Below are positions 24,984-33,455 of a DNA stretch of 64,000 nucleotides, piece by piece. Source of the DNA: Gemmobacter caeni (GTDB lineage: Bacteria; Pseudomonadota; Alphaproteobacteria; Rhodobacterales; Rhodobacteraceae); the NCBI RefSeq assembly GCF_003054195.1, contig NZ_QBKP01000010.1, forward strand, positions 18,347 through 82,346. The letters run 5' to 3'. The notes under the pieces are model-generated. The model ran no database searches, was not told the origin of the DNA, and saw only the letters and a program-made list of their open reading frames with translations. Numbering within the stretch: the first letter of the stretch is position 1; each line of letters starts with the position of its first letter. The position numbers and the translations under genes are program-made.

Positions 24984-25018
24984 GCAAAACGTTTAACTTC
25001 ATTCGTTAAACGTTTAAC
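24984..25018. promoter_or_regulatory. Tandem LacI-type operators upstream of lacI
   Basis: A perfect 14-bp palindrome GTTAAACGTTTAAC (25005-25018) and a second site matching it at 12 of 14 positions (24984-24997) are spaced 21 bp apart, two helical turns. The central CG palindrome is typical of LacI-family operators. Both lie just before the chosen start codon, so they suggest autoregulated control of the whole ribitol operon. The remaining 216 bp up to the next gene show only an imperfect 11-bp dyad at 25090-25120. Confidence 0.85.
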
Positions 25019-25234
25019 CTTCACTGCAACCTTCTGTCAACCGGGATCTTTCGCCGGGACGTTTTGCGGGACACCCGATGCTCATACTTATGCGACCGGA
25101 CCTTGCCGATCCGGCCGCATGGGGATGTCAAATGCCCGGAGCAGCCGCCCCGAACCCGTGATCTGCCGCACATTGTGCAGAGCGAACCGTTTCGCGCGGC
25201 CACGGCAGGCAGCATGCCGGTCCGTGGCTGAAGG

Positions 25235-25816
25235 TCACAGCCAGAGCCCGCCCTCCTTATGCGCCATCCGCCTCGGCGCAGTGGCGAGCGGCTCCGGGCG
25301 CAGCATGGCGGCCAGGGCCTTCCCCTGCGGCCAGGGCCCATAGCCCGAGGCGACATTCACATGACCGGCGTCGCCCAGATCAACCAGTTGCGCCCCCCAC
25401 ACACCGGCCAGCGCGCTGGCGCGTTCAAACGACATCCACGGATCATTGCGACTGCCCACGACAATTGCAGGCAGATCCAGCGATTGCTCTGGAATGGCGC
25501 CAAAATGGCCGATGTGATCATTTCCCGCCGTCTCCGCCGGGGCAACCAGCAAGGCCGCCGACACGCGCAGATGCGGCCATTTCGTCAGCAGCCGTGCGAT
25601 CAGCACCGCACCAAGCGAATGACCGACAAGCACCGTATCGGGATGTTGCAGGATTGCGCCCGCAAGCTCAAACTCCCAGACCTCGGGCGAGGGATGATGC
25701 GGGAAGGACAGATCTACCATCTGCGCATGGGGATCGGTCTGCGCCCACCAATGCTGCCAGTGCGGCGCGGGTGATCCATCAAGGCCGGGCACGATCAGCG
25801 TCTTGGTCATGGTCAT
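25235..25816 (-). CDS. Small serine hydrolase, RBBP9/YdeN-like
   Basis: This 193-residue alpha/beta hydrolase belongs to the RBBP9/YdeN group. It starts TKTLIVPGLDGSPAPHWQHWW, the oxyanion region typical of the family. It has the nucleophile elbow GHSLGAVL (Ser about 72), an acid in GSRNDPWMS and the catalytic histidine in DAGHVN. All triad residues are present, so it should be active on a small ester or amide, but the substrate is unknown. The start at 25816 is preceded by AAAGGAGCC. It stands alone between the Lrp gene and lacI. Confidence 0.85.
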   Translation of the reverse strand: MTMTKTLIVPGLDGSPAPHWQHWWAQTDPHAQMVDLSFPHHPSPEVWEFELAGAILQHPDTVLVGHSLGAVLIARLLTKWPHLRVSAALLVAPAETAGNDHIGHFGAIPEQSLDLPAIVVGSRNDPWMSFERASALAGVWGAQLVDLGDAGHVNVASGYGPWPQGKALAAMLRPEPLATAPRRMAHKEGGLWL

Positions 25817-25911
25817 GGCGGGCTCCTTTCCTCGGGTTGCACCAGATAAATCTATCAATCTTATCGTGATTTTTGTTTCCAAAGACTCCCCCCTTGCAGG
25901 AAAAATCTTTC

Positions 25912-26385
25912 TCAGCGGCTGCGGGTATCCACCGGATAGGCGGTGGTGAACTTCATCCGTTCCATCGCGAAATGCGAGGTGACATTCCTGATCGGCACCG
26001 CATCGGTCAGCCGTTTGTACAGCGTGTCGAACGCCGTCATGTCCGGTACCGCGATGCGCAGCAGGTAATCCATCTCGCCCGCCATACGATAGACTTCCAT
26101 GATCTCGGGCAGGCTCGCCACTGCCCGGGTGAAGGCCGCACGCCAGTCTGCGCCATGATCCGGCGCCTCGATCCCGACGAAGATGGTCAGGCCAAAGCCC
26201 AGCTTGGCCGGATCGGCCATGGCCACCCTTGCAGTCAGCACGCCACTTTCCTGAAGCCGCTGGATACGCTTCCAGCACGGCGTCTGCGACAGGCCGACCT
26301 TCTCGCCGATCTGGGCCAGAGGCAGTGTGGCGTCGCGCATGAGTTCGGCCACGATCTTGCGGTCGATCAGATCAAGTGCCTCCAT
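25912..26385 (-). CDS. Lrp/AsnC-family regulator
   Basis: This 157-residue regulator has an N-terminal winged HTH (LDLIDRKIVAELMRDATLPLAQIGEKVGLSQTPCWKRIQRLQESGV) and a C-terminal ligand-binding domain (PEIMEVYRMAGEMDYLLRIAVPDMTAFDTLYKRL) with the usual aromatic and glycine positions. Such proteins form octamers and respond to amino acids. CAGGAGGA precedes the ATG. No amino-acid transporter or enzyme is adjacent, so the target is unclear; the AT-rich region on its upstream side is the likely site of autoregulation. Confidence 0.9.
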   Translation of the reverse strand: MEALDLIDRKIVAELMRDATLPLAQIGEKVGLSQTPCWKRIQRLQESGVLTARVAMADPAKLGFGLTIFVGIEAPDHGADWRAAFTRAVASLPEIMEVYRMAGEMDYLLRIAVPDMTAFDTLYKRLTDAVPIRNVTSHFAMERMKFTTAYPVDTRSR

Positions 26386-26685
26386 CTTTGGTCCTCCTGA
26401 CGGGATGAGCTGCGATGAACTTCCGGGCCAACACCTCCAGCATGGCAGGGTTTGAAGAAATGTCTACATACTTGATCGTGTTTTTGCGGCACTCAGTTTA
26501 CTCACAAGATATTGATTCTTTTATCTTAAAGAACGGGCCTTCAGCCAGAAGAGCGCCCGCAGCAGGAAAATTCCATATACACGACAAAAATGAACGTGAA
26601 TTTTCTCTGGAAATACTCGATCAAGTATGTCGTTATTAATGAGCAACGGCGGCAGCCCGCCGCCCCAAGCAAAGGAGATCGCAAG
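26386..26685. other. AT-rich promoter region between lrp and a small-gene pair
   Basis: These 300 bp between divergent genes are clearly lower in GC than the rest, with T-rich and A-rich runs from about 26440 to 26640. They should hold the promoters of lrp (leftward) and of the small genes (rightward). A GC-rich stem (GGCGG and CCGCC) is near 26648-26664, just before the AAAGGAG ribosome-binding site of the small gene. No coding sequence is supported here. Confidence 0.5.
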
Positions 26686-26925
26686 ATGACCGTATTTGCC
26701 GCCCATGCGCAGCCCGTGTCGATGCACAAGATGCAAGGCGATCTGCGCACCTGTGCCGTGCGTCTGGTCGACCGGCGCACCGGCGCCCTGCACCGGATCA
26801 ACGGGAGGCCGCTGACCCTGTTCTCGCGCCGTCCGGCCGAAGCCGCAGCAGAGTTGCTGGAGGGGCGCGACCCTGCGGTCTGGGAAGCACTTATCGAACC
26901 GCTTGACCCGCTGGCACGCCGATGA
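26686..26925 (+). CDS. Small protein of unknown function
   Basis: This 79-residue protein (MTVFAAHAQPVSMHKMQGDL...) is probably real. It has a clear ribosome-binding site (AAAGGAGATCGCAAG before ATG), GC-rich third positions, and an ATGA overlap with a second small gene. It has no signal peptide or membrane segment. The middle part, VRLVDRRTGALHRINGRPLTLF, looks like a small beta hairpin; the rest is helical (PAEAAAELLEG). I do not recognise the family. Confidence 0.6.
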   Translation: MTVFAAHAQPVSMHKMQGDLRTCAVRLVDRRTGALHRINGRPLTLFSRRPAEAAAELLEGRDPAVWEALIEPLDPLARR

Positions 26926-27161
26926 CCATGGCCTTTCCTGCCATCCCGCTGGGGCTTCTGCCCATTTCCCCTCGTTTTGCCGCGCATCGCCCGGCCCCCG
27001 AAACGAAAGAGACCGACATGCTGATCACGATCAAACTCGCCGGAACCGTCACTGCCCAGGGCCTGAAAGTGGCCGAACTGAATGACGGCCGTGTCACCAT
27101 CGAAACCGGGCGCGAGCGCCTGACCGGCTGGCCGGTGCCGCGCGTGATGCGGGGCAACTGA
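26922..27161 (+). CDS. Second small protein, translationally coupled
   Basis: This frame starts in the stop codon of the previous gene (ATGA) and encodes 79 residues. The C-terminal 47 (MLITIKLAGTVTAQGLKVAELNDGRVTIETG...) look like a compact beta-rich domain. The N-terminal 32 residues are proline-rich. The ATG at 27018 may be the true start, but the ATGA overlap supports 26922. It is followed by a strong hairpin. Function is unknown. Confidence 0.5.
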   Translation: MTMAFPAIPLGLLPISPRFAAHRPAPETKETDMLITIKLAGTVTAQGLKVAELNDGRVTIETGRERLTGWPVPRVMRGN

Positions 27162-27191
27162 CCACCGCGCAGGAGTGCGGCCTGCGCAACT

Positions 27192-27220
27192 GCCGCCGGG
27201 GCCTTCTTGGCCCCGGCGGC
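27192..27220. terminator. Perfect 12-bp hairpin between convergent genes
   Basis: GCCGCCGGGGCC and GGCCCCGGCGGC pair without mismatch around TTCTT, 30 bp after the small-gene pair and 55 bp from the end of the convergent RTX gene. A second short stem (CCCGGC/GCCGGG) follows. There is no long T-run. It probably stops transcription from both sides. Confidence 0.7.
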
Positions 27221-27274
27221 TCCCGGCATTCAGCCGGGCCGCGCAAGATCAGGGGGGCGTCCGCCGGTTGACGG

Positions 27275-30200
27275 TCAGACGAAGATCATCGCCTCGGACA
27301 GCGCCTGGATCGTGGTGTCGCGGAGGATCAGGGTATCGCCCTCGCCGAACCGGATCACCACGTCGCCGTCAACCCGAGTGGCAAGGGCCCGCACCTCGCT
27401 GAACGAGGATACACCCAGGTCGCGCAGCTGGATCATGTCGGCAGACTTGCGGAAATCGGTGATGACATCGCGCCCCGAGCCTGCGGTGAAAACGAAGACA
27501 TCCGCCCCGCTGCCACCTGTCAGCACATCGCGTCCCGAGCCACCATCCAGCGTGTCGGCCCCGGTGCCACCTTTCAGAAGGTCATTGCCCTGCCCCCCGG
27601 TCAGCCGGTCATTGCCGCCGCCGCCATTCAGCGTATCGTTGCCGCGCGCGCCATTCAGCGTGTTGCGGCCGCTGTTGCCGGTCATCAGGTTCGCGGAGCT
27701 GTTGCCGACGGCCGTCAGATCGGCCTTTCCGGTCATCGTGAGATTTTCCACATTGGCGGCAAGCGTCAGATCAACCGAGGTCCGCACATGATCCACGCCG
27801 CCCCGCCGCGCCTCGCTGATAAGATCGCCCGTCGCATTCACGATATAGGTATCGTTTCCGCTGCCTCCGGCCATTCTGTCCGCTCCACCGCCGCCGTCCA
27901 TCGTATCCGCCCCTGCCCCGCCGCGCAGCAGATCCTGGCCCGAACCGCCGAACAGCCTGTCGTTGCCGCTGCCGCCATCAAGCGTGTCGACCCCGGTTCC
28001 GCCTTTCAGCTCGTCGCCGCCCGAACCGCCGAACAGCTTGTCGTTTCCGGCCCGGCCATCAAGCGTGTCATTGCCACCGCCCCCCCGGATCGTGTCATTC
28101 CGATGCGATCCGGTCAGCGTGTCCTTTGCGGATGTTCCCACCAGCGGTTCCAGCGGAACGCGCGCTGTAGCGGCAGAGGTGATGGTTTCGCGCGTGCCAT
28201 CGCCATCCTCGTAGCGCACGCGGACAGACAGTCTTGCCCCGATATCCGCCACCGACGGAATATAGGCGGCCTCCGTTGCACTGCGGATCGCTTTGCCGTC
28301 GCGCAACCATTGAAACGCAAATGCGCCAAGCCCGTCAGCATCGGCAAGCGCCGAGACATCGGCACGCACGGCAGTGCCGACATGCACTGACTTGTCGATC
28401 AGGATACGCCCGGTCGGCGCATCGTTGACCGGCAGGATGGCCAGCCTGAATTCATCGCTGACCTTCCATCGGCCATCGCTTGCCGTCACACGGATATCAA
28501 GAGCGCCGTTGAAGTTCGCGGGCGGTGTCCCGGTAAAGCTGCCTGTCGCGGTATCAAAGCTCAACCAGGCAGGCAGGGCCCGCCCGTTTGCCAGCCTTGC
28601 CGAAAGGACGGTCATCTTGCCCTCGGGGTCAGTGAAACTGTCGGACGGTAGGGTGAAGCTGAACCTGCCGCTGTCCTCCGCAAACCTGCGGTTCGCCAGC
28701 GGCCGGGTCACAACGGGCGCATCGTCCAGCGAGGCTGACAAGGGCGAGATATTTCCCGGCGCGAAAGCCGCGGCATCCGTGTCGCGGAAGGTGACCAGCC
28801 TGACTGCCTCAGCCGCCCCGTCCCCGTCGCTGTCCAGCCAAAGAACCGCATCGCCCCCCGCCTGGCGGAGGGAAAGCATCCCCTCGGCAAAGGGATCACG
28901 GCCCGCGCCGAACAGCCGGTCCAGCACCAGCACATCACCGCCTGTTCCTGCCTGAAAATCGGTAATTTCCAGTTTGTTGTCGACGGCTTCCGACCAGTTC
29001 TGAAGCACCACCCGGTCCTTCCCGGCGCCGGTCGTCACGCGGATCTCGTTCTGCGCATCGACGTTCAGCGTATCCGCCCCGTCCCCCAGATCGACCTCGC
29101 CGGAAACATCCGCCCAGACGAGCAGCGTATCATCGCCATCGCCCCCCGACAGGGTGACGACACCGGCGGAAGTTGCTGAAACGTCGAAATAGTCGCTCCC
29201 TGCCCCGCCATCGGCGACCAGCTCGCCGCCATAAAGCGTGCCGTAGATCGTATCGTTCCCCGCCCCGCCGTAGATCGAGGCGCCGTCATGGCCGGACAGG
29301 TTGTCATTCCCATCACCGCCGAACAGCGTGTCATTTCCGCTGCCCTGCCCGTCCAGCGTATCGTCTCCGGCGCCGCCATCCAGCAGGTCATCCCCATCAC
29401 CGCCAAGCAGGTAATCCTGCCCCTCACCGCCATAGGCCGAGTCGTTTCCGCCCTCGCCCTGCAATTCATCATCGCCCAGGCCGCCATACAGAAGATCGGC
29501 GCCGCCGCCGCCATAAAGGCTGTCGGACGCCGCCGCGCCGCTCAGTGTGTCATGCCCTTCACCGCCCGAGATTTGATCTTCGCGCAGGCCGCCGGTGATG
29601 CTGTCATTGCCACCGGCAGCATCGAAGATGCTTTCCAGATCGTAAATCCGGGTATTGCCCTGATAACTGACCTCGATCCTGCCGGTATCGGAAAGCACCA
29701 CGACATCGGCGTCCTCCCCACCGCTGGCAAGCGGGTGATCACCATAGAGGATCGCAAGCGATTGCAGCCCGGACAGCGCATTGAAGTTCACCACTTCATC
29801 ATAAAGATCGTAGTCAACCGCGAAGGAGTCCGTCCACCAGGTCCAGCTTTGATAGACGAGCGAGGTCTCGTCCGACCCGCTGGAAACGTTGCCGTAATCG
29901 TTCCGATACCACTCTGCCGTGCCAAAGAGGGTGTCGTAGGCATTGGTTCCCGGGCCGTATCCCACGAACCATTCCGTGATGGCGCCGTTGGCGTACCACA
30001 TGTCCCAGGTGTTTGAATAAGAATGTGAATAGGTCGCATAGGTCTCGCTGAGCGAGGTATTCAGCGTGCCAAGCATGTGCCGCAGTTGTTCGACCAGAAT
30101 GAACTCGAACGCCTGCCCTTCCACACTGCCCGTGAACACCAGATCCTGCGCCGCCTCGTTCAGCGAGGCCCCGGTCGGGTCACCGGAATCGCTGAAGCTG

Positions 30201-30292
30201 TAAGGATCGTAGGTCTCTGCGTAACTGTAAAAAGCTGATCGCGAATCCAGTGTGTATTCAATGCGCATGGAGACGGGGATGTAAAAGCTCAT
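27275..30292 (-). CDS. Large RTX calcium-binding protein with an internal cadherin-like domain
   Basis: This 1005-residue, very acidic, cysteine-poor protein was probably secreted by a type I system. A unique N-terminal region of about 225 residues, rich in Tyr, Trp and Ser, is followed by an RTX block (about 227-395, GGxGxDxLx nonapeptides). Next come a cadherin-like domain (about 525-625: FAEDSGRFSFTLP, LPAWLSFDTATGSFTGTP), an Ig-like segment (about 626-712: FQWLRDGKAI) and a second RTX block (about 714-985). There is no N-terminal signal peptide, as expected for a C-terminal secretion signal. No type I exporter gene is nearby. No catalytic motif is seen in the N-terminal part. Confidence 0.9.
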   Translation of the reverse strand: MSFYIPVSMRIEYTLDSRSAFYSYAETYDPYSFSDSGDPTGASLNEAAQDLVFTGSVEGQAFEFILVEQLRHMLGTLNTSLSETYATYSHSYSNTWDMWYANGAITEWFVGYGPGTNAYDTLFGTAEWYRNDYGNVSSGSDETSLVYQSWTWWTDSFAVDYDLYDEVVNFNALSGLQSLAILYGDHPLASGGEDADVVVLSDTGRIEVSYQGNTRIYDLESIFDAAGGNDSITGGLREDQISGGEGHDTLSGAAASDSLYGGGGADLLYGGLGDDELQGEGGNDSAYGGEGQDYLLGGDGDDLLDGGAGDDTLDGQGSGNDTLFGGDGNDNLSGHDGASIYGGAGNDTIYGTLYGGELVADGGAGSDYFDVSATSAGVVTLSGGDGDDTLLVWADVSGEVDLGDGADTLNVDAQNEIRVTTGAGKDRVVLQNWSEAVDNKLEITDFQAGTGGDVLVLDRLFGAGRDPFAEGMLSLRQAGGDAVLWLDSDGDGAAEAVRLVTFRDTDAAAFAPGNISPLSASLDDAPVVTRPLANRRFAEDSGRFSFTLPSDSFTDPEGKMTVLSARLANGRALPAWLSFDTATGSFTGTPPANFNGALDIRVTASDGRWKVSDEFRLAILPVNDAPTGRILIDKSVHVGTAVRADVSALADADGLGAFAFQWLRDGKAIRSATEAAYIPSVADIGARLSVRVRYEDGDGTRETITSAATARVPLEPLVGTSAKDTLTGSHRNDTIRGGGGNDTLDGRAGNDKLFGGSGGDELKGGTGVDTLDGGSGNDRLFGGSGQDLLRGGAGADTMDGGGGADRMAGGSGNDTYIVNATGDLISEARRGGVDHVRTSVDLTLAANVENLTMTGKADLTAVGNSSANLMTGNSGRNTLNGARGNDTLNGGGGNDRLTGGQGNDLLKGGTGADTLDGGSGRDVLTGGSGADVFVFTAGSGRDVITDFRKSADMIQLRDLGVSSFSEVRALATRVDGDVVIRFGEGDTLILRDTTIQALSEAMIFV

Positions 30293-30503
30293 TCAAATTC
30301 CTCCGGAATCGCCGGACGCACGCAATCACATGCGACGTCACAGGGGGACGGCACGCCCTGATCCACCGGGGCATGCGCCCTCGGTCAGCATGGCAACCAA
30401 CAGATTTAATTGAGAATTTAACTCAAATCCCTGCCACCCGCTTCCCCCCTGGGGGGGATAGCCGGGCGATTGTCGGTCTGGCGCTGCCACGGGAAGGCCG
30501 GTT
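30293..30503. promoter_or_regulatory. RTX gene leader with an AT-rich dyad
   Basis: This 211-bp gap contains CGGAGGAATTTGA before the RTX start codon and an AT-rich dyad, TTGAG-N7-CTCAA (30410-30426), in an otherwise GC-rich stretch. The dyad is a reasonable operator or promoter candidate for the RTX gene. A run of six C and seven G (about 30444-30457) lies next to the MFS gene end. Confidence 0.4.
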
Positions 30504-31769
30504 TTACCGGGCACCGCGCAACAGCAGCGCCGCCGCGATCAGGCAGCAGGCCAGCGCGGGCAGCGAAGCCGCCCAGCCGATCAGGCTGTCACCACCCCCG
30601 GCACGGGGCGGGACAAGCGACAGCGCGATGCCGTTAATCATCGCCGCCCCACCTGCCGCCAGCTTGTTGATGAAGGTGAAGGCCGCCGAGGTCAGCCCCT
30701 CCCCCGGCGCTTCTGCCATCTGCTGCGCCCGGTCGACCGTCTGCGGGATCAGCACCCAGGCCGCAAGCGCCAGACCGGACAGGCCCGCACCGCAGATCAC
30801 TGCAAGCGCGAAGATCGGGGCAGACAGCCCGGCGGGCAGAAAGGGCATCACCACCAGAGCGCAAGCCGTTATCCCCAGCGCGGCAAGCGTCTGGCTTCTG
30901 GCGCTGACACGCTGCGCGATGCGGGACCAGACCGGAAAGGCCAGCAAAGCGGTGGCGAAGACTGCGCCCAGCACCGGAAACTGCCGCTCAGCCGGCAGGC
31001 CGATATGCAGGCTCAGATAGAAGGGCAGTACGGATTGCAGCAGGAATGGCGCGAGCACCAGCAGGAAGAACCGGCCGAATGGCAGCCTCTGCCGCAGCCG
31101 TCGCAGCCGCGCGAGACCCTGCCGCAATGTCAGGGGGGCTTCCGCACCCTGCGGATGCAGCATCCTGTCATCAACCCGCAGCAGAAACGGCAGATAGAAC
31201 GCCAGTCCGATGACTGCGACGACCGCAGCCGCAAGCCCCCAGGTCAGCGGGGCTTCGGTATGGCGGGCCGCCTGACCGACCAGCGCGGGAAATGCCGCCG
31301 AGGCCATCCCGACCGCAAACCATGCGACGACCATGTCGATGGCGACCTGACGGATCCGTTCGGGTCGTGTGCGGGCATAGCCCGGCAACAGCGCAATGCG
31401 CGGCACGGCAACCAGTGTGTAGAACAGGGCAAACAGTGAGAACCCTGCCGTCGCCGCCAGAAAAACCACGGTATGCGAGGTGCCCATCGCCGGGGCCAGC
31501 CACATCACCACAAAGGCACATGCCGCAAGCGGCAGCGAGACGCCGATCAGCCGCACCCGCCCGCCCCTGCGCGCCATCCGGTCGGACAGGAAGCCCACCG
31601 GAACATCCAGCACCGCATCCAGCACGCGCCCGATCAGGAACACCGCCCCCGCAAGTGCAGGCGAAAGCCCGAGCACGGTGACGAGGTAATACAGAAACCA
31701 GCCATTCACCGAGGCAAACATCAGGTTTTGCGAAAGCTCAGGCATGGCAAAGACAAGTCGGCGCAACAT
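30504..31769 (-). CDS. MFS transporter, GPH-like (MFS_2) group
   Basis: This 421-residue transporter has about 12 membrane segments. The start FAMPELSQNLMFASVNGWFLYYLVTVLGLSPALAGAVFLIGRVLDAVLDVPVGFLSDR is typical of the glycoside-pentoside-hexuronide:cation symporter group, including the D-rich segment that binds the co-transported cation. The substrate cannot be inferred: it stands between the RTX gene and a regulator-like protein with no catabolic enzyme adjacent. It ends 211 bp before the RTX gene on the same strand. Confidence 0.8.
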   Translation of the reverse strand: MLRRLVFAMPELSQNLMFASVNGWFLYYLVTVLGLSPALAGAVFLIGRVLDAVLDVPVGFLSDRMARRGGRVRLIGVSLPLAACAFVVMWLAPAMGTSHTVVFLAATAGFSLFALFYTLVAVPRIALLPGYARTRPERIRQVAIDMVVAWFAVGMASAAFPALVGQAARHTEAPLTWGLAAAVVAVIGLAFYLPFLLRVDDRMLHPQGAEAPLTLRQGLARLRRLRQRLPFGRFFLLVLAPFLLQSVLPFYLSLHIGLPAERQFPVLGAVFATALLAFPVWSRIAQRVSARSQTLAALGITACALVVMPFLPAGLSAPIFALAVICGAGLSGLALAAWVLIPQTVDRAQQMAEAPGEGLTSAAFTFINKLAAGGAAMINGIALSLVPPRAGGGDSLIGWAASLPALACCLIAAALLLRGAR

Positions 31770-31797
31770 CAGGAACTCTCGTTACATCGGGAACCGG

Positions 31798-33324
31798 CTA
31801 GGTCCGGGGCACGAGACCCGCCAGCAGGCGAAACATCCGCCGCAGGCTTGGCCCCATCAGCAATTGCCCGGTTTCAGGCATGACATGCAACTCTGCGTCG
31901 GGCAATCCGGCAGCCAGCGCGCGGATCATGGGCAGCGGGTGGATGCTGTCCTGCGCGCCATGCAGGATATGAAGCGGCATTTTCAGATGCCGGGCCTGAT
32001 CCCACTCAAGATCAAGCTGGAAGGCGAAATCGTTGCGGATTGAATGCAGCGAAAGCTCGATCGCCTCCTTGATACGGTGCCCGCCTGCAACTTCGTCCAG
32101 CTCGTAGCGGATGATCGCCCCATCCGCCGGATTTTCGGCAAACTGGTCCGTAAGGAAGCGGCGGAACCGGCGCTCTGACAGCAGGTGGCTCGTCGCGATC
32201 CGCAGGGCACCCTCTGCCAGCCAGGGCGTCCGGTCCAGAATGTCGAGAATGCTTTTGGCCAGCCGCCGGTTCGCGGTCTGCGGCCGCCCGCGCAACACAC
32301 AGACCGCCGCAGTGCAGATCATGTTCACCCGCTCGGGGTGCCGCCGGGCATAGGCCAGGGCAATCTTCGAGGCCGCCGCAATGCTGACCAGTGTCGCCGT
32401 CGGCCCGCAAAAACAACTACGCACAAGGTCGATCCCGCGCAGCGCGTGGCGGATCGTTTCCTCTTCCGATGCGGGCCTGTCGTGCGGGGCAAGCTGACCG
32501 ATCCGCAGCGGCCAGTACAGCCGCAGGTTCAGCCTGTGCAGTTCCTCGATATCCTCACCGGCGATACTTGGCAGGATCAGGGGATGCAGCATGATGACGG
32601 GCCGCCCCGCCACCGGCCCCATCGCCAGAACGCGGCACGGTTCACCATCGCGGCCCAAAAGGACCAGCGATTGCACGCCCTCGGGGTAGAAACGGTCGAT
32701 ATGGGCGTGGAAGGCCTGACTGTCGGCGCGCTGACGCTGGCTCGCCGCGGCCTCGACCCGGCGCAGGATGAAAGCACCGACAATGCGGCCAACCTCTTCG
32801 GTCGTGGCAAGACCGAACCTGTCGCGCAACGCACGGGCTTGTGTCTTGCGGGTCTCGGCGGATCGCAGGTCATCCTGATGGCCCGTCTTGATCGGGATAC
32901 CTGCAAGAACCGCTGCAAGCAGTTGCAAAAGGGCTGGTGTCAGGCGCACGTCGGGAAAATCTGCGGCAAGGCAGCGCGCGAGCGACGACATGTCCAGAAA
33001 GACCACCATGCCCATGCCGCGTTCGGCCTCCGGCCGGATCACAAGCAGCTGGCCGTTGATCAGCCCGCAGGGATCACGCCGTCCCTCCCGCAACTGATCG
33101 ACCATCGCCTGCCCGGCGGCAACCGGCGCGGCTATTTCGGCGGGCAGGTTTGGCGGCGCAAGAATGCGCCAGTGCGAGAAATAAAGCGCGGGCACGATCT
33201 GGCCTGCAAGCTCGATGCCTGGCAACAGGTTGAAGCTGTGCGCCGGATCACCCCAATAGCGGGTCTCGCCGCGCGGATCGCGCACGACATTGTGCAGGTT
33301 ATCAAGAAGTTCGCGGATCGACAT
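31798..33324 (-). CDS. LuxR-type HTH fused to a catalytically dead alpha/beta-hydrolase fold
   Basis: This 508-residue protein has three parts. Residues 1-125 form a domain I do not recognise. Residues about 128-185 resemble a LuxR-type HTH (LTPALLQLLAAVLAG, then SAETRKTQARALRDRFGLATTEEVGRIV). Residues about 215-508 look like an alpha/beta hydrolase (AGRPVIMLHPLI, ALAYARRHPERV, LKMPLHILHGAQDSIHP). The usual Gly-X-Ser-X-Gly elbow is replaced by SCFCGPTATL and the catalytic histidine position reads PETGQLLM, so the fold probably senses a ligand rather than hydrolyses one. I prefer the ATG at 33324; a GTG lies 21 bp upstream. Fairly sure of the fold, less so of the role. Confidence 0.7.
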   Translation of the reverse strand: MSIRELLDNLHNVVRDPRGETRYWGDPAHSFNLLPGIELAGQIVPALYFSHWRILAPPNLPAEIAAPVAAGQAMVDQLREGRRDPCGLINGQLLVIRPEAERGMGMVVFLDMSSLARCLAADFPDVRLTPALLQLLAAVLAGIPIKTGHQDDLRSAETRKTQARALRDRFGLATTEEVGRIVGAFILRRVEAAASQRQRADSQAFHAHIDRFYPEGVQSLVLLGRDGEPCRVLAMGPVAGRPVIMLHPLILPSIAGEDIEELHRLNLRLYWPLRIGQLAPHDRPASEEETIRHALRGIDLVRSCFCGPTATLVSIAAASKIALAYARRHPERVNMICTAAVCVLRGRPQTANRRLAKSILDILDRTPWLAEGALRIATSHLLSERRFRRFLTDQFAENPADGAIIRYELDEVAGGHRIKEAIELSLHSIRNDFAFQLDLEWDQARHLKMPLHILHGAQDSIHPLPMIRALAAGLPDAELHVMPETGQLLMGPSLRRMFRLLAGLVPRT

Positions 33325-33455
33325 TGCAGCAGCCCAGCTTCCCACGGGATGCTAGCAGGGTTTCCCGCAGCGGGAGAATGCCAAAATTCCCGGCAACCCG
33401 CAGTCAGCCCGCCGAACGGCCGCAGAAGCAGGGTTTGCGACAGGCGCGTGATGCG

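Noticed and set aside
25090-25120. Imperfect 11-bp dyad between lacI and the hydrolase as a terminator
   Set aside because: It has no T-run and a mismatch in the stem; kept only as a remark because neither termination nor regulation is supported.
27500-29600. Tandem GC-rich DNA repeats that might be a CRISPR array or noncoding repeat
   Set aside because: The period is 27 bases and follows the GGxGxDxLx nonapeptides of the RTX protein; there are no conserved repeats with unique spacers.
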